Origin: Fundidesulfovibrio terrae
GTDB taxonomy: Bacteria > Desulfobacterota > Desulfovibrionia > Desulfovibrionales > Desulfovibrionaceae
Assembly (NCBI RefSeq): GCF_022808915.1
Contig: NZ_JAKZFS010000003.1
Location: forward strand, 248,001-312,000
Length of the DNA: 64,000 nt
Direction of reading: 5' to 3'
The position numbers and the translations under genes were made by a program. The notes beneath the pieces are model-generated. The model did not search any database. It was not told the origin of the DNA and was given only the letters and a program-made list of their open reading frames with translations. Shown one piece after another: positions 63,894 to 64,000 of this stretch. Within the stretch, counting starts at the first letter, position 1, and each line of letters begins with the position of its first letter.

Positions 63894-64000
63894 GGGCGTC
63901 TCCTTTTCGCGGTTGTCCGGGATGGACTCCTACCACATGTACCGCGAGACCAGAGCCCGCACAACTTGAATCCATCCCAAACACAATCCCACCGCCCGGC

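Overview
The window looks like chromosomal DNA from a high-GC sulfate-reducing deltaproteobacterium of the Desulfovibrionaceae, probably of the Fundidesulfovibrio / Desulfovibrio magneticus type. This is inferred from several things together: a complete 14-subunit complex I locus, a sulfide:quinone oxidoreductase-like operon, many PAS and cysteine-rich sensor kinases, a YeiH-type sulfate-exporter homologue and the overall base composition. No rRNA, tRNA, CRISPR array or transposase gene was seen.

Layout. (1) 1-1260: a guanidine-II (mini-ykkC) riboswitch in front of a Gdx/SugE guanidinium exporter, then a small coiled-coil protein. (2) 1276-14432, minus strand: one tightly packed 11-gene polysaccharide operon. 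Transcribed from right to left it holds a Wza-like lipoprotein, a Wzz/BY-kinase-like protein with a damaged Walker A, a polyprenyl-phosphate sugar transferase, four glycosyltransferases, a Wzy-like polymerase/ligase, a nucleotide-sugar epimerase, a secreted glycoside hydrolase and an AMIN-domain protein. (3) 14922-22711: further envelope genes (MurJ-like and Wzx-like flippases, three more glycosyltransferases), interrupted by endonuclease IV. (4) 22764-27781: a YeiH-family transporter with a 56-residue companion, then a histidine kinase without its ATPase domain followed by DUF47/PhoU-like and Pit phosphate-transport genes. (5) 27866-32795: an RND efflux operon (adaptor, pump, MarR repressor) with a near-perfect palindromic operator on its promoter. 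(6) 33001-44466: a second DUF47 protein, several histidine kinases, a sigma-54 activator, a VOC protein and a heme-motif sensor kinase paired with a REC-PAS-PAS kinase. (7) 44110-46402, minus strand: SQR-like flavoprotein, DUF1641 protein and receiver protein. (8) 46876-61316, plus strand: nuoA, a fused nuoBCD, and nuoE to nuoN. (9) 61419-63893, minus strand: glycogen phosphorylase.

How it fits together. The first third builds and exports a Wzx/Wzy-type surface polysaccharide. The last third is quinone-linked energy metabolism: an SQR-like enzyme and complex I are divergently transcribed from one AT-rich control region and would both exchange electrons with the menaquinone pool. NuoF has lost the usual signature around the NADH pocket, so its electron partner is open to question.

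A family of palindromic intergenic elements (constant head GCCTCCGGCGGCC, variable hairpin, GGA-type tail) occurs at five loci: after the coiled-coil gene, twice in the envelope region, near the RND promoter and inside the nuo operon. The stem sequences differ between copies but stay self-complementary. At 19934-20132 two copies face each other around a perfect 26-bp-arm palindrome.
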